DNA from: an uncultured Bacteroidales bacterium
GTDB lineage: Bacteria > Bacteroidota > Bacteroidia > Bacteroidales > Paludibacteraceae
NCBI GenBank assembly: GCA_902782665.1
Contig: CACZOA010000099.1
Location: forward strand, 1-55,322
DNA: 55,322 nt
Reading direction: 5' to 3'
The notes below the pieces were generated by a model that saw nothing but the letters and a program-made list of their open reading frames with translations, was not told where the DNA came from and ran no database searches. Position numbers and translations under genes: made by a program. Of the stretch, positions 24,607 through 34,946 are shown piece after piece (the first letter of the stretch is position 1; each line of letters begins with the position of its first letter).

Positions 24607-25746
24607 TTATTTACACATTTTTTCAAAAGCCTGTTGGTAAATCTTCGCTGTGTCACTCCACGAATATTTCAATGATTTTTCATAACACTTAGTCGACAAC
24701 TCATTGTAATACTCTTCGTCACTGAGAATCTGAACTATTTTTTGTTCTACTGCTGACACATCTGTTGGAGGTACCGCGACATCAAGATCTTCAACAATTT
24801 CTGGAAAGCATGATGTATTCGGACAAATGACTGGTGTGCCACATGACATTGCCTCCAGCACAGGTAATCCGAAACCTTCAAAAAGAGACAAATAAAGCAT
24901 GATAGATGCACCAGAATAGAATTTCGGCAAATCACCATCTTTCAGATATCCAGTGAAAACAACATCTGATTTGTATTGTGAGCGGTTAACCACATCGTAA
25001 ATCACCTCAGAATTATAACCATTCTTGCCTATGACAACCAATTTTTTCCCTTCCAATTGGCCTTTTGCTTTTAGACTCAGGAACGCATCCACTACAGTCT
25101 TGATATTCTTTCCAGGGTAATCTATAGTTCCTACAAAAAGAAGGTACTCCTTGTAATGCAGACCATAATCAGACAAAACAGATTCCACCTCATTCTGAGG
25201 ATATTTGTGAAAGAATGTCTTATCTGTAGCATTAAGAGTCAACGTAATCTTTGAAGGATTTACTCCCAGATATTTCACAATATCATTATACGAAGATTGC
25301 GAAACAGTCAGGATATGGTCACTTCTCTTAGCCATCAACGGATCACAGATCATTTTTCTGTAGAACATGCGGCCTTTTGAGAACTTGTCCGGCACATTGT
25401 ATTCAATCAGATCATGAATAGTCACGATTGTCGGCACAACCTTCCATAACAACAATGTAAAGTTTGGAATATAAGCGACATCACACTTGTATTGTTTCAA
25501 CAACTTTTGGAAAGTCCATTGGTGCCAAATGATATTTTTTAAACCGGATTCTTTAGTATAGGACACATCTACAATTTCCACATTTGGCAATGGGCGAAGA
25601 GTTTCGTAATCAGAAAAATCAAAATTACGAAAAATGATATATGTCGAATCAGGATTTTGTTTTGCCAACTCCTGAACCGTACAAATCAACACACGACCTA
25701 TACCAGTCAATCGATTCCCTACATATCCACTTATTCCAACCCTCAT
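24607..25746 (-). CDS. Family 4 glycosyltransferase
   Basis: 380 residues when started at the ATG at 25746 (MRVGISGYVGN), chosen because it lies 7 bases after the upstream stop and begins right at the first beta-strand; a longer start at 25776 would overlap that gene. The GT-B fold has NRLTGIGRV near the N-terminus and SLFEGFGLPVLEAMSCGTP (E-x7-E) in the donor domain. It adds a sugar to the repeat unit; donor and linkage are unknown. Its neighbours on both sides are in the same operon. Confidence 0.88.
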   Translation of the reverse strand: MRVGISGYVGNRLTGIGRVLICTVQELAKQNPDSTYIIFRNFDFSDYETLRPLPNVEIVDVSYTKESGLKNIIWHQWTFQKLLKQYKCDVAYIPNFTLLLWKVVPTIVTIHDLIEYNVPDKFSKGRMFYRKMICDPLMAKRSDHILTVSQSSYNDIVKYLGVNPSKITLTLNATDKTFFHKYPQNEVESVLSDYGLHYKEYLLFVGTIDYPGKNIKTVVDAFLSLKAKGQLEGKKLVVIGKNGYNSEVIYDVVNRSQYKSDVVFTGYLKDGDLPKFYSGASIMLYLSLFEGFGLPVLEAMSCGTPVICPNTSCFPEIVEDLDVAVPPTDVSAVEQKIVQILSDEEYYNELSTKCYEKSLKYSWSDTAKIYQQAFEKMCK

Positions 25747-25753
25747 CTTAATA

Positions 25754-27061
25754 TTAACGTAGTTTATAATTTTCAAAATCCTTTCCCAACAAGAATGTGT
25801 TCACATCATACAAAGACAGTCTGCGGATAAACTGCAAGAACAACACATAATTCTTGTATCCAATGATTCTATAAAACAAACGTAATCCTTTATATAAATA
25901 TTTTAATTTTTTCTCAAAACCTTCATTCATTTGGCTGACATCATCAATTTTAGCATTAGAATCTGCAGCTCCAAACAAATGCTTGCTTTTCAACAAGGCG
26001 TAATAAGAATCATTCCCCGCTGTCTTGAACGGATTCTTGTCGTATCCAAAATTTGTCACAGCTCCATTATATAGTCGACGGTGCAACTTATCAATCTTTA
26101 CCCCGTTATCAAATTTTGCATAAGAATATGGAAGATCAAGGAACTGATTGAACAAGTCTCGGTTGTCATATATGAATTTCACATACTCATCGATAAGCGG
26201 ATTCATATCAGGATACTCCTTCAAATTGCTTATACGCATACGATTCTGATTATTTACCACTCCAGTCGACAACTCCTTATAATTATATCCTGCAAAATGA
26301 CAGAATACCAATTTGTCTTTTCTTTCACTAGCTCCAGTTCGACTGACGACATAATAAGTGTCGCCTTCTTTTTCTATTCTACGCTCGAAATAATTCCATG
26401 GAGCCACATTCAATCCCAAATTGTTAGAGAACAATATCTCGTCATAATTCAGGAAAGCAGGGAAGAAATCTGTCCATTTTTGATCAGTACATACCGCCCA
26501 CAGCATCTCTCCAAAACATAGAATTGACAATCTATCCTCCCACCATTTCATCAAATTCAATGTCTTTGGCGAATTTCGGAATGCTCCAAATCCAAAATTG
26601 CTGATTCCATTGAACAGAAAACTTCTATCTGGCAAATCACCTGTATAAGGATAATCTGGGATTGTTATATGAGGTGCTGTGACAACCAAAAATTTAGAAA
26701 GTTTTTCATAAACATAACTAAAATCACTGAACAGATATGTGTCAGGATCCATATAGCATACAGTCTCATATCCTTTCTTTGTGAAAAAATATTCTATGCT
26801 GAATGGTTTGATACAAGTACAGAACTCTGTCAAATTATACTTGAATGACATATTTGTCCACAATGATTCTGGAATTTCCAACACCGACTTTGCCACAATC
26901 ACGTTCTCCGCTACAGAGGGTTCCTTGCCCGTATCGAATTCATCTGCGACGACAATGTAAAAATCAACATTGTCATTATATTGTTTTACTGATTTTTCAA
27001 GTGCTAAAGCTAAACCGATATAATTTTTAGCACATATTGTGAATATACAATTCTTATTCAT
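25754..27061 (-). CDS. GT8-like nucleotide-sugar glycosyltransferase
   Basis: 435 residues. The N-terminal half has a GT-A nucleotide-binding fold with a DxD-type motif in YMDPDTYLF (Asp105, Asp107), preceded by [15 protein letters not shown], as in GT8-like and uncharacterised Bacteroidetes transferases. [10 protein letters not shown] may form the second metal-binding His region. The C-terminal 120 residues are less conserved-looking and basic. It is cytoplasmic, adding a hexose to the lipid-linked glycan by inference. Its start overlaps the end of the acyltransferase gene upstream by 8 bases. Confidence 0.75.
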   Translation of the reverse strand: MNKNCIFTICAKNYIGLALALEKSVKQYNDNVDFYIVVADEFDTGKEPSVAENVIVAKSVLEIPESLWTNMSFKYNLTEFCTCIKPFSIEYFFTKKGYETVCYMDPDTYLFSDFSYVYEKLSKFLVVTAPHITIPDYPYTGDLPDRSFLFNGISNFGFGAFRNSPKTLNLMKWWEDRLSILCFGEMLWAVCTDQKWTDFFPAFLNYDEILFSNNLGLNVAPWNYFERRIEKEGDTYYVVSRTGASERKDKLVFCHFAGYNYKELSTGVVNNQNRMRISNLKEYPDMNPLIDEYVKFIYDNRDLFNQFLDLPYSYAKFDNGVKIDKLHRRLYNGAVTNFGYDKNPFKTAGNDSYYALLKSKHLFGAADSNAKIDDVSQMNEGFEKKLKYLYKGLRLFYRIIGYKNYVLFLQFIRRLSLYDVNTFLLGKDFENYKLR

Positions 27062-27662
27062 TTTTCAAAATTTTTATCACTTTAGCAGGGACGCCACCAG
27101 CTAAAACACCAGATGGAATATCATGCGTGACAACTGCATTCGCCGCAATTATTGCGCCATCTCCAATTTTCACACCTGACATAATACATACCCTCTCTCC
27201 GATCCATACATTATTACCTATCACTACCGGTCCCTTGCAATACAGAGGTCTTTTACTTGGACAAATGTCCAATTCATCTACATTAGCAGGATTACCATGC
27301 GAATTATCAGATATATATACATAACGTCCAGTCAATACTCCATTGCCAATCTCTATGCGATTACATGCCGTGATATGGCTATTTTCTCCAATATTGCAAT
27401 TATCACCTATGACTATCGATGGTGAAAAATGTTGGTCTTCATACCTATCCCACGCAGTCAATATCACATTTTCGAGAATCTTTGTATGTTTTCCAATCGA
27501 AATATACTGACATCCAAGCAATTGATGAGGAGACTCTATCTCACCTTCCATCTTACGAAAAAGAAATCGATAGAAAAGATTCATAATCGACAGGCCTATC
27601 AACTTCAAGCATTTGACTAAGCCATGCATCAATTTGTATACAACAGTGAAAAAGCTATGCAT
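27054..27662 (-). CDS. Hexapeptide-repeat O-acetyltransferase (maltose-acetyltransferase-like)
   Basis: About 202 residues with ATG at 27662 (MHSFFTVV); an alternative ATG at 27674 adds four residues. The left-handed beta-helix is seen as isoleucine-paced hexads ([45 protein letters not shown]) and the end [12 protein letters not shown]. The catalytic His is in ISDNSHG. It likely moves an acetyl group from acetyl-CoA to a sugar hydroxyl of the repeat unit. Overlaps with both neighbours indicate translational coupling. Confidence 0.88.
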   Translation of the reverse strand: MHSFFTVVYKLMHGLVKCLKLIGLSIMNLFYRFLFRKMEGEIESPHQLLGCQYISIGKHTKILENVILTAWDRYEDQHFSPSIVIGDNCNIGENSHITACNRIEIGNGVLTGRYVYISDNSHGNPANVDELDICPSKRPLYCKGPVVIGNNVWIGERVCIMSGVKIGDGAIIAANAVVTHDIPSGVLAGGVPAKVIKILKNE

Positions 27663-28905
27663 TTTTCTTCTCAATTACATCTTTGTAACACGCCATTAAC
27701 TGACCTCGAATATTTGCTACGTCATGACGTGTTTTTGCAACCTGCATCTCAACTCTTGAAAGCTCACTCATTCTCTTTTCGTCTGAAGACAATTGAATGA
27801 TAGCATTTGCCATTTGCCAAGGATCATTAGCAGGCACCATATATCCACATTCGCCATTTTGTAGAAGTGTCGAGATACCTCCAACATTAGTAGAAATGAC
27901 AGGCACCCCAAGACATTGCGCTTCACAAATTGAATTTGGACTATTCTCAACATACGCAGTATGGACATAAAGCGTAGATGACACTAATTCGTCCAATAGC
28001 TCCTGTGGTTGCAATGGTCCCGTAAATATAACATTATTTTCTTCAAATTTAGTCTTCTCGGTGTATTCAACCACTTTTTTTAATGTGGCAGGAAAATGTC
28101 CAGCGACAGACCACTCAAAATCAAGACCTAAATGTTTCAGAATTTTTGCTGTTTTAAGCATCATATCAGGTCCCTTCCAAAACGTCGTACAACCTGTAGT
28201 GAAAATTTTTACCTTTTCTCTCTTCTCATATTGCCACACTTTCTGTGAAGACAAGAACAAAGGTCTCAATGTTTCGTCAACATGATAATAAGATCGACCT
28301 GGATGCATGACATTCGACAACGCATGATCCCAATTAGTACGTCCCATGTAATTAGAAACATCTTGCCATATTCTGCATTCCATTTTCGCACGGTTGCGAT
28401 TGTTTATTTCAACCAATTTTGCGGCCAAGATTCTGACGGCATTGAATTTCAATGCTTTTATATAATTCCAGATATTGTATTTAGGAGGATAAAGTGCATT
28501 ATCATACGGGACTATCGCTCCCTGAATATGAATAACAACAGGAACTGAAGTATACGGAGCTACCGAACCATAAGGCCACTCACATCCGAACACATGAATA
28601 ATGTCAGGATTCACTGATTGAATCACTGCAAGAGACTTTTCCTTAACTTCACGTTCAATAGAAGACCAAGACACCTTCGACTTTATCTTATCCCATAAAG
28701 AATAAGAAAAATGCATAGGTATATAGGTGATTCCATCAACCTTTTTTACCGTATCTGAAGGATTGTTGCTCTCAAAAGCCACGCACAATTCTACTTCAGG
28801 CAATGACATCACTGCTTCTTCCAACGAATCCTGCCATCCACCCAAAACGCCAGCATTACAAGCATATCGCTTAGGTGTGGTGATTTCAAACCATAATACT
28901 TTCAC
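27655..28905 (-). CDS. Family 4 glycosyltransferase
   Basis: 416 residues, GT-B fold. [14 protein letters not shown] lies in the acceptor domain. The donor domain has [16 protein letters not shown] and [26 protein letters not shown], the E-containing donor motif of GT4. Only one base separates its start from the next upstream gene, and its end overlaps the acetyltransferase. It adds a sugar to the growing repeat unit; specificity is unknown. Confidence 0.87.
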   Translation of the reverse strand: MKVLWFEITTPKRYACNAGVLGGWQDSLEEAVMSLPEVELCVAFESNNPSDTVKKVDGITYIPMHFSYSLWDKIKSKVSWSSIEREVKEKSLAVIQSVNPDIIHVFGCEWPYGSVAPYTSVPVVIHIQGAIVPYDNALYPPKYNIWNYIKALKFNAVRILAAKLVEINNRNRAKMECRIWQDVSNYMGRTNWDHALSNVMHPGRSYYHVDETLRPLFLSSQKVWQYEKREKVKIFTTGCTTFWKGPDMMLKTAKILKHLGLDFEWSVAGHFPATLKKVVEYTEKTKFEENNVIFTGPLQPQELLDELVSSTLYVHTAYVENSPNSICEAQCLGVPVISTNVGGISTLLQNGECGYMVPANDPWQMANAIIQLSSDEKRMSELSRVEMQVAKTRHDVANIRGQLMACYKDVIEKKNA

Positions 28906-28906
28906 C

Positions 28907-29488
28907 CTACTTTCGCTTTTCTATTTTTCTTGCAGGAACTCCAGCAATTGTTATCCCCTCTTCTAAAAAGGAAGAAACGACAACAGCTCCAGCCCCAACC
29001 TTTATTTTGTTAGCCAAATGTACATTGCCAATCACCTTCGCGCCAACCCCCAACATTATGTCGTCACCCAATACAGGACAAGCATTCAAATCTGTCCCTG
29101 AATTTCCGACACAATTATTACCATGGAAATGACAATTCTCACCAATCACAGCGTTTCCATTAACAACTATACCGGTCGGATGGTAGATAGTCAAGCCTTT
29201 ACCAATCTTTTCAGTAGAGATTTCCATATTCAGCTTTTGACAAAGTTTATTTGTCTTTCTGGCATAATAGAGATATAGAATCGAATACAAAGGATTAGAA
29301 GATATCTCTTTCTTGTATTTATAATAATCCATCTTCCTTGACGAGACAATCCAAGAATACAGAGATAGAATCTGCACATTTTTTATCCATGCACATATTC
29401 TTCCTCCTAACGAAGATGGAATCATCTTCTTATAAATATCAGATTCATAAGATAGGATTTGATTCAATTCTTCTTTCGTTTTCGCCAT
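28907..29488 (-). CDS. Serine-acetyltransferase-like hexapeptide acetyltransferase
   Basis: 193 residues from ATG 29488 (MAKTKEEL); a start at 29497 is also possible. After a helical N-terminal part (30-85), the beta-helix reads GLTIYHPTGIVVNGNAVIGENCHF and continues to IKVGAGAVVVSS and ITIAGVPARKI, as in CysE-type acetyltransferases. The residues HPTGIVV and CHFHGNN match the substrate and CoA clefts of that group. In a glycan operon it probably acetylates a sugar rather than serine. Its start overlaps the end of the Wzy gene by 44 bases, longer than usual. Confidence 0.82.
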   Translation of the reverse strand: MAKTKEELNQILSYESDIYKKMIPSSLGGRICAWIKNVQILSLYSWIVSSRKMDYYKYKKEISSNPLYSILYLYYARKTNKLCQKLNMEISTEKIGKGLTIYHPTGIVVNGNAVIGENCHFHGNNCVGNSGTDLNACPVLGDDIMLGVGAKVIGNVHLANKIKVGAGAVVVSSFLEEGITIAGVPARKIEKRK

Positions 29489-30761
29489 GGTCGACATTAT
29501 TCTTTTTTTCTTTCATTAACAATAAAAGCAAATACAATTTCAACAGTTTCAGTTTTTCTCTATTTAATATTTTCATAAGAAATACCACATACGCAAAAGG
29601 GTAAGCCTCATCCAACGTAAACATAAGTGATATCAACTTTCCAAAAGCGAAACCGATTAAAATAAAAGCCAAATTGGAGAGTCCTTTTCTATACAAAATC
29701 CAACATGAATATCCATACAAGAATAAAAAAGAAAATAAACCTACAAGGCCTCTATCAATCAATAGTCTAAACAAAATACTTTCTGCACCTAATAAACCGA
29801 CTTCCTGAGCCACCAAAAAATTTGTAAAATCTAATCCATTGCCTAATATAGGAGCATTCATCCAATAACGATAGGCAACTAAAAACTGCAGACTTCTTTG
29901 CTCAACGCTACTGCCTCCTGCCTCCTCTGGATTTACAAATGAATTCACAACCTCAGAGAAGAAGTCTCCAGTTATAGACACTGCAACAAATCCGACTAAA
30001 CTAAGAATGACAATATACTTAAAATTTATTAGTTTCTTAAGGAAACAAAATGCACCAATTGCAGTAACTGCCATTGCAGATCGAGTTCCAGAAATGAAAA
30101 CACCAATCATACAGAACACCCACGTCAAATATAAAATTGGTGTAGGCTTCAATTTTTTTTCAAAAAAAGAAAAGGCTAGAAAGATAGCTCCCAGTCCACT
30201 AGCGATTGCCATAATACTTGTCCAGACAGTCAACGATTGTGACCTGTATAGTCCATATCTAACATAATGAGCAGCCTGTTTAGGTATGTCTACTCCACAT
30301 GATCGCAAATAATCCAAAAATGGATTTTCTATTGTCACAGACTCTACCATAGCATATGCATCCAGAAACAACAAATATCCCATCATATTATAAAAGAGGA
30401 AATGATTGTTACTCTTTGTCGGTTTAAATGCCACCCAAATAGTCCATACTAAGAAGTATTGTTCCACCCATTTAGCCACACTCAATGCTATCTTATAACC
30501 AAATATTGCAGATATAAAATAGGATGCAAGACAAACTACAAATGGAATAAGAAATGGGAATGAAAGAAACGGTTTTTTCCCATATGTATAAAAAGAGTGG
30601 AATAAAAGAAGGTATATAAATAAAGTTGTTACGTTCACACCTCGGCATACTGGCAACAATACTATGGTTGGATACCATATAAACACCAGAGCCAAACACT
30701 TTGAAGGTTCTTTGACTAAGAAAAACAGTAATATAACTATAGCTAATAAAGAAAAAAGCAT
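29445..30761 (-). CDS. wzy: O-antigen/capsule polymerase, Wzy-like
   Basis: 438 residues, with 10-12 hydrophobic segments from LFSLLAIVILLFFLV to LAFILIGFAFGKLISLMF. A large loop of about 90 residues (IENPFLDYLRSCGVD... and later FSEVVNSFVNPEEAGGSS) faces the periplasm. The SGTRSAMAV motif and the RSLQFLVAYRYWMNAPILGNGLDF block are typical of the Wzy_C/O-antigen ligase superfamily. It joins lipid-linked repeat units in the periplasm. It could be a ligase (WaaL), but location among Wzx and glycosyltransferases favours polymerase. The last 15 residues overlap the next gene in another frame. Confidence 0.82.
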   Translation of the reverse strand: MLFSLLAIVILLFFLVKEPSKCLALVFIWYPTIVLLPVCRGVNVTTLFIYLLLFHSFYTYGKKPFLSFPFLIPFVVCLASYFISAIFGYKIALSVAKWVEQYFLVWTIWVAFKPTKSNNHFLFYNMMGYLLFLDAYAMVESVTIENPFLDYLRSCGVDIPKQAAHYVRYGLYRSQSLTVWTSIMAIASGLGAIFLAFSFFEKKLKPTPILYLTWVFCMIGVFISGTRSAMAVTAIGAFCFLKKLINFKYIVILSLVGFVAVSITGDFFSEVVNSFVNPEEAGGSSVEQRSLQFLVAYRYWMNAPILGNGLDFTNFLVAQEVGLLGAESILFRLLIDRGLVGLFSFLFLYGYSCWILYRKGLSNLAFILIGFAFGKLISLMFTLDEAYPFAYVVFLMKILNREKLKLLKLYLLLLLMKEKKNNVDHGENERRIESNPIL

Positions 30762-30768
30762 ACTTCTA

Positions 30769-31890
30769 CTACTGAAGTTGTGATAGTAACCAATCTATGG
30801 ATGAAGAACGTCTCGTATTAATATTTCCGTAGACAATATCGTAATCTATCATCTTTGCCTCCTGAAAATGAGCCATTTCAGTCACAAAGCGATCATCCAA
30901 ACCAAGCATATTCAAAAAGTCAACCATTCTTGAAGAATTACCATGTCCAACTAAAGGAAATGTGTAGAACTGGCGTGAGAAGATGACACTGAATGCAGTA
31001 GCGTGAAAAGATGAGGAAATTACAAAATCTGCATTTTTGATGTATTCCAGAAATTCAATGGGGCCGGCATCATTCACATTTACATCAGCATACCCCAACG
31101 GTAGAAAATCGTTGATAGAAACAATCTTTTTGTTGTATTTTTTTGCTAACATTTTAGACAAAGCCTCAACATTAGGATCATTATGTAAAAAATCATATAC
31201 CAAGATATAATCATTTCCTCGATCCTTGCGACACATACTTCTCCACTTTTCAGGCTCAATCAAAAATACAGGATCCAACACATTCACAGCCGTCAATCCC
31301 AAACGCTCAACTATAGCGACACCTGATGACTCACGAACTGAAATAGCTTTCATTTGTGAAAGCATATTCCTGACAAATTGCTCTGAGTCTTCTGGAATAT
31401 TATCAGCCCCAAAACTGGCGGCATATGAAATACGCTTTTGGTTATCAGGTTCAAAAGCACAATAAAATGATGGATCTCTTCCATTATCATAATAGACATT
31501 CCATATCTGATCGCTACCAGCCACAAATAAGTCAGCAACAGGTCTATCTGTATTCAATTCCTCAAAGCTTTCATATTTCCTTGAAGTGCATACCAAATAT
31601 TCTTTTTTGAACAGATCAAAATTGTATTTGCGTTTTCTATTCAACCACTCGTAACGATTCTGCCACAGGCCTAATATTGGCTCTAAAAAAGGCAGGAATG
31701 TAACTATTTTCCTAAATATTCCAGTAGGGGCGACCTTAAAATATTCATACCTGCGTCGCTTTTTATGAGGTAAATAATCTATAATCTCTACATTATGTCC
31801 TTGCGACTGGAGAAAATCCATAAGAGCAAAAGCCTGAAGAGATGCTCCATAATTATATACGTCGTGACAAGTAATTGTCTTTATTTTCAT
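30769..31890 (-). CDS. Polysaccharide pyruvyltransferase family protein
   Basis: 373 residues. The N-terminus TITCHDVYNYGASLQAFAL, FVAGSDQIWN (about 125-134) and the late block FVISSSFHATAFSVIF are hallmarks of the CsaB/polysaccharide pyruvyltransferase family (GT-B like). The enzyme would transfer pyruvate from PEP to form a ketal on a sugar. Only 51 bases separate it from the Fe-S protein gene, the usual neighbour in such loci. Some members act with that partner in unknown ways. Confidence 0.87.
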   Translation of the reverse strand: MKIKTITCHDVYNYGASLQAFALMDFLQSQGHNVEIIDYLPHKKRRRYEYFKVAPTGIFRKIVTFLPFLEPILGLWQNRYEWLNRKRKYNFDLFKKEYLVCTSRKYESFEELNTDRPVADLFVAGSDQIWNVYYDNGRDPSFYCAFEPDNQKRISYAASFGADNIPEDSEQFVRNMLSQMKAISVRESSGVAIVERLGLTAVNVLDPVFLIEPEKWRSMCRKDRGNDYILVYDFLHNDPNVEALSKMLAKKYNKKIVSINDFLPLGYADVNVNDAGPIEFLEYIKNADFVISSSFHATAFSVIFSRQFYTFPLVGHGNSSRMVDFLNMLGLDDRFVTEMAHFQEAKMIDYDIVYGNINTRRSSSIDWLLSQLQ

Positions 31891-31941
31891 CTTTGGATGT
31901 AATATTAATTACAAAATTGAAAAAGTCTCATTTTAACGATT

Positions 31942-33066
31942 TTACTTTTTCATATATTTTTCGATTTTATTCAATACTCGTTTACAAGTAACCACCATTT
32001 TCAAAGGGATATCCGTCTTTAAAATATTGAATATAATTTTATCCTTCAAAGTCAAAATTAATGAAGACTTCATTTGTCCTTCCGCTACAACCTCAAACGG
32101 ATGTTCTGTTCTTTCAATATCAGAATTCATAATCAGACTCTTACCTTTTTCTGTAAAAGCGACAACCGCACTCACACCTTTATCATCATCTTTGTACGTA
32201 TTTCCCCAGAAATCACCAACCCTCACATCCGCCGATGATTGGTCATATTTGAATTTGCATTTGCTATAACAAGCCTTGTTGAAACAAGAATCACAAAAAA
32301 ACATTTCATAAAATGCATTTCCTGTCGAAAACCGAGATATATTTTCTTTTTGTCGTTCTTTGATCGACTCTTGGCTCAACGATATTGCATACGAGTCATG
32401 CCATCCGAATTGTTTATTACGCCAAGCGACTCCTGACAATTCCTCAATACTGTTACTGACAGAATTAAGATATTTTTTCCACAAAATGGAAGATGGCACT
32501 CCATGACAAAAGAAATCTATTAATATGAAATTATCTTCCAAACGAAATTTTTTTACATATCTTCTAAAAGAATCCATCTGACATGGAGATCCGATCACCA
32601 GATACTTTTCATCCCTTTTCATAGACGAAAAAGCATCCAAAGTATAACTTTGAATATATTTGCTGCCTAATCCCTGATCCAAATCATTTAGATTGTCTGC
32701 AATGTAGTGCTCCGCTCTTCTTAATTGAATATTGTAACGGACCACACATATTTTGTATCCATTGTCCAGAAGATATTTTTCAAATTCATAACAAACACCT
32801 CCACTTGAACTGCGTCTACGAACATTTTCATCTTTACTCCATGCCCCAAAGGAAATAATCGGGACATTCTTTGTAGCCAACTCATCATGAGTGTACGAGC
32901 ATACCGACTCACACAAGCCGCAATCAGTACATGCTTCAGTATTTTCTATAAAGGGTGTGTAAAAACCGTCCTTATTTTCCTTAATTGATATCAAATGCTT
33001 GCCACATGCAATCGCACAGGCACCACATCCATAACAAGATTTTATTCCAGACACATTCCCCATCAC
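31942..33066 (-). CDS. Coenzyme F420 hydrogenase/dehydrogenase beta-subunit-like Fe-S protein
   Basis: 374 residues. The first 60 contain two 4Fe-4S ferredoxin motifs, CYGCGACAIAC and CTDCGLCESVC. The rest matches the F420H2-dehydrogenase beta family (RRRSSSGGVCYEFEKYLL, GSPCQMDSF, CHGVPS, then DVRVGDFWG). In polysaccharide loci such proteins occur beside pyruvyltransferase genes; their reaction is not known to me and F420 is not expected in this phylum. The ATGA overlap with the glycosyltransferase upstream shows coupling. Confidence 0.85.
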   Translation of the reverse strand: MMGNVSGIKSCYGCGACAIACGKHLISIKENKDGFYTPFIENTEACTDCGLCESVCSYTHDELATKNVPIISFGAWSKDENVRRRSSSGGVCYEFEKYLLDNGYKICVVRYNIQLRRAEHYIADNLNDLDQGLGSKYIQSYTLDAFSSMKRDEKYLVIGSPCQMDSFRRYVKKFRLEDNFILIDFFCHGVPSSILWKKYLNSVSNSIEELSGVAWRNKQFGWHDSYAISLSQESIKERQKENISRFSTGNAFYEMFFCDSCFNKACYSKCKFKYDQSSADVRVGDFWGNTYKDDDKGVSAVVAFTEKGKSLIMNSDIERTEHPFEVVAEGQMKSSLILTLKDKIIFNILKTDIPLKMVVTCKRVLNKIEKYMKK

Positions 33067-33962
33067 CTAAAATGCAATAATAGGTTCCTTAAAATCACCT
33101 TTATTTTTAATATGAATGGAACTAGGCTGAAACTTTCCGATGCCATATAAGAAACCCACTCCTTCATTTTAAAAAATGAATCTACCGACATATTCTTTTG
33201 ATAAAGACAAAGTAATGGGAAATAAGTGACACATAAAATTCCATTCCTCAAATCATCATATTCGTCTGATTCCAAAATAGTCTTTACATATCCCATATTT
33301 TCGAATACTACTTTAACCAACCGATCTATAGGCATGTTGGTCATTGCAGATCCTGTCCTATGCAGATAAAAATACTCCCCCTTTTCTGAGAATTCATAAC
33401 GTTTAACCCTCTTTAGTATTTCCAAATACAAAAGAAAATCCTCCCCTATAGAAACTGATTCATTGAAACGAGTATCAGCGATGAGGCTTCGTCTAATAAC
33501 CTTATTCCAAAGGACATTGATTCTTTCATTCACAAAGAAATCGAACAATTCATCTCTTCCTTCAATAATCCGATGAGACGAAGGGCAATAACGACTGATT
33601 ACCTTTCCATTCTCGTCTACCCGAGAATATGGACGTTCTATTATATCTGCTGAAGAGTCTGATATTTCAAAGAAATCATCAGAAACCCAATCATCAGAAT
33701 CAACAAACATTATCCACTCACCACTTGCATGTTCCAAACCAAGATTACGAGCTGAACTTACGCCGCCATTCGGTTTATGAAACACTTTCACTCGATTGTC
33801 CCGCTGTCCATAAGTATCACAAATCATACCAGAACAATCTGTCGACCCATCATCAATCAACAATAATTCAAAATCCGAGACATTACATGCCAAAATACTA
33901 TCCACGCATTTTGGCAAATAAGATTCAACATTATATATAGGGACTATGACGGAATATTTCAT
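33063..33962 (-). CDS. Family 2 glycosyltransferase
   Basis: 299 residues, GT-A fold. SVIVPIYNVESYLPKCVDSIL opens the nucleotide-binding domain, with LIDDGSTD and MFVDSDDWV (DxD, about residue 88) for metal and donor binding. It is inverting by family. The C-terminal 80 residues are less defined, with hydrophobic patches. 4-base overlaps with both neighbours place it firmly in the operon. Donor sugar unknown. Confidence 0.9.
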   Translation of the reverse strand: MKYSVIVPIYNVESYLPKCVDSILACNVSDFELLLIDDGSTDCSGMICDTYGQRDNRVKVFHKPNGGVSSARNLGLEHASGEWIMFVDSDDWVSDDFFEISDSSADIIERPYSRVDENGKVISRYCPSSHRIIEGRDELFDFFVNERINVLWNKVIRRSLIADTRFNESVSIGEDFLLYLEILKRVKRYEFSEKGEYFYLHRTGSAMTNMPIDRLVKVVFENMGYVKTILESDEYDDLRNGILCVTYFPLLCLYQKNMSVDSFFKMKEWVSYMASESFSLVPFILKIKVILRNLLLHFR

Positions 33963-34942
33963 ATTTTTTTTCCAAAATACTTGAGCAATGTCGGACTAGC
34001 GATAAAAATCAATAATCTTATGACATGCGTTACACCATTGGCATTTTTCAAGTTTCTAAACACCACCTTCTTCAACTGACGAATAAATCCGGACAAAGGA
34101 ACGTCTTCATTGAACGACATCCACTGATTATACGTAAAATCATTGAAGAAGCCACATGCAGTGACCATCATCACTCGGTCAAAAATATTTTCATCACAGT
34201 TTTTATATCGAAATTCGCTTAAATTGTCAAAGACCTTCATGTAGCTTTTCTTTCTCCTAAAGAATAGAGAATCATCTGTAGTTATGCTACCTGTAGAACG
34301 AATTCGATAACAATAAATAGGGAGATCAACATACGATGCCACTTCAGCAGACAACAATAATCTTGGACAGAAATCCATATCCTCATGATATACTCCCTTC
34401 AAAAACTTCAATTCGGTCTTATTTAGGAAATCCCTGCTTGTTATATATATTTGCGTTGGGACGTATCCTTCCACCGCCTTAAATGACAACGATAGAAGAT
34501 CTGCTCCTCGACATTCTGATATAGAAGGAATGTCTTTATATGTGGTCCTATAATAAACTTCTTCGTGATATATATCCATTTGGAACAGGAAAACCTGACT
34601 TTGTTTTTCGCCTAACACATTCAGTATTTTATCTAAACAATTATCAGGCATCCAATCATCACTATCGAAAAACCACACATATTCACCGGACGCATGACGC
34701 AAACCCGTGTTTCTGGCTTCACTCAATCCAGCATTTTCCTGATTGATAAGAAACACATTAGGGAACGTATCTATATATGATTGTATTACAGCTATCGAAT
34801 TATCCTTTGTTCCATCATTAACAATTATCAGTTCCACATTATTAAATGAATCTCCCTGATTGACAATACTTGAGATACATTTATCAATGTATTTTTCTAC
34901 ATTGTAGACTGGAATTATAATAGAAAGTGGAAAAGTGCCCAT
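33959..34942 (-). CDS. Family 2 glycosyltransferase
   Basis: 327 residues from ATG 34942 (MGTFPLSIIIPVYN), chosen because it lies 4 bases after the Wzx stop and starts at the first strand; the 12-residue extension to 34978 would overlap Wzx. GT-A motifs are LIIVNDGTKDNS and WFFDSDDWMPD, and KGVYHEDMDFCPRLL gives the catalytic-acid region (HED). It is inverting by family and adds one sugar of the repeat unit. Specificity unknown. Confidence 0.9.
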   Translation of the reverse strand: MGTFPLSIIIPVYNVEKYIDKCISSIVNQGDSFNNVELIIVNDGTKDNSIAVIQSYIDTFPNVFLINQENAGLSEARNTGLRHASGEYVWFFDSDDWMPDNCLDKILNVLGEKQSQVFLFQMDIYHEEVYYRTTYKDIPSISECRGADLLSLSFKAVEGYVPTQIYITSRDFLNKTELKFLKGVYHEDMDFCPRLLLSAEVASYVDLPIYCYRIRSTGSITTDDSLFFRRKKSYMKVFDNLSEFRYKNCDENIFDRVMMVTACGFFNDFTYNQWMSFNEDVPLSGFIRQLKKVVFRNLKNANGVTHVIRLLIFIASPTLLKYFGKKI

Positions 34943-34946
34943 ATCT

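Noticed and set aside
29445-29497. Frameshift between Wzy and the acetyltransferase
   Set aside because: Both frames have normal ends and starts; the 44-base overlap is long but no domain is broken by it.
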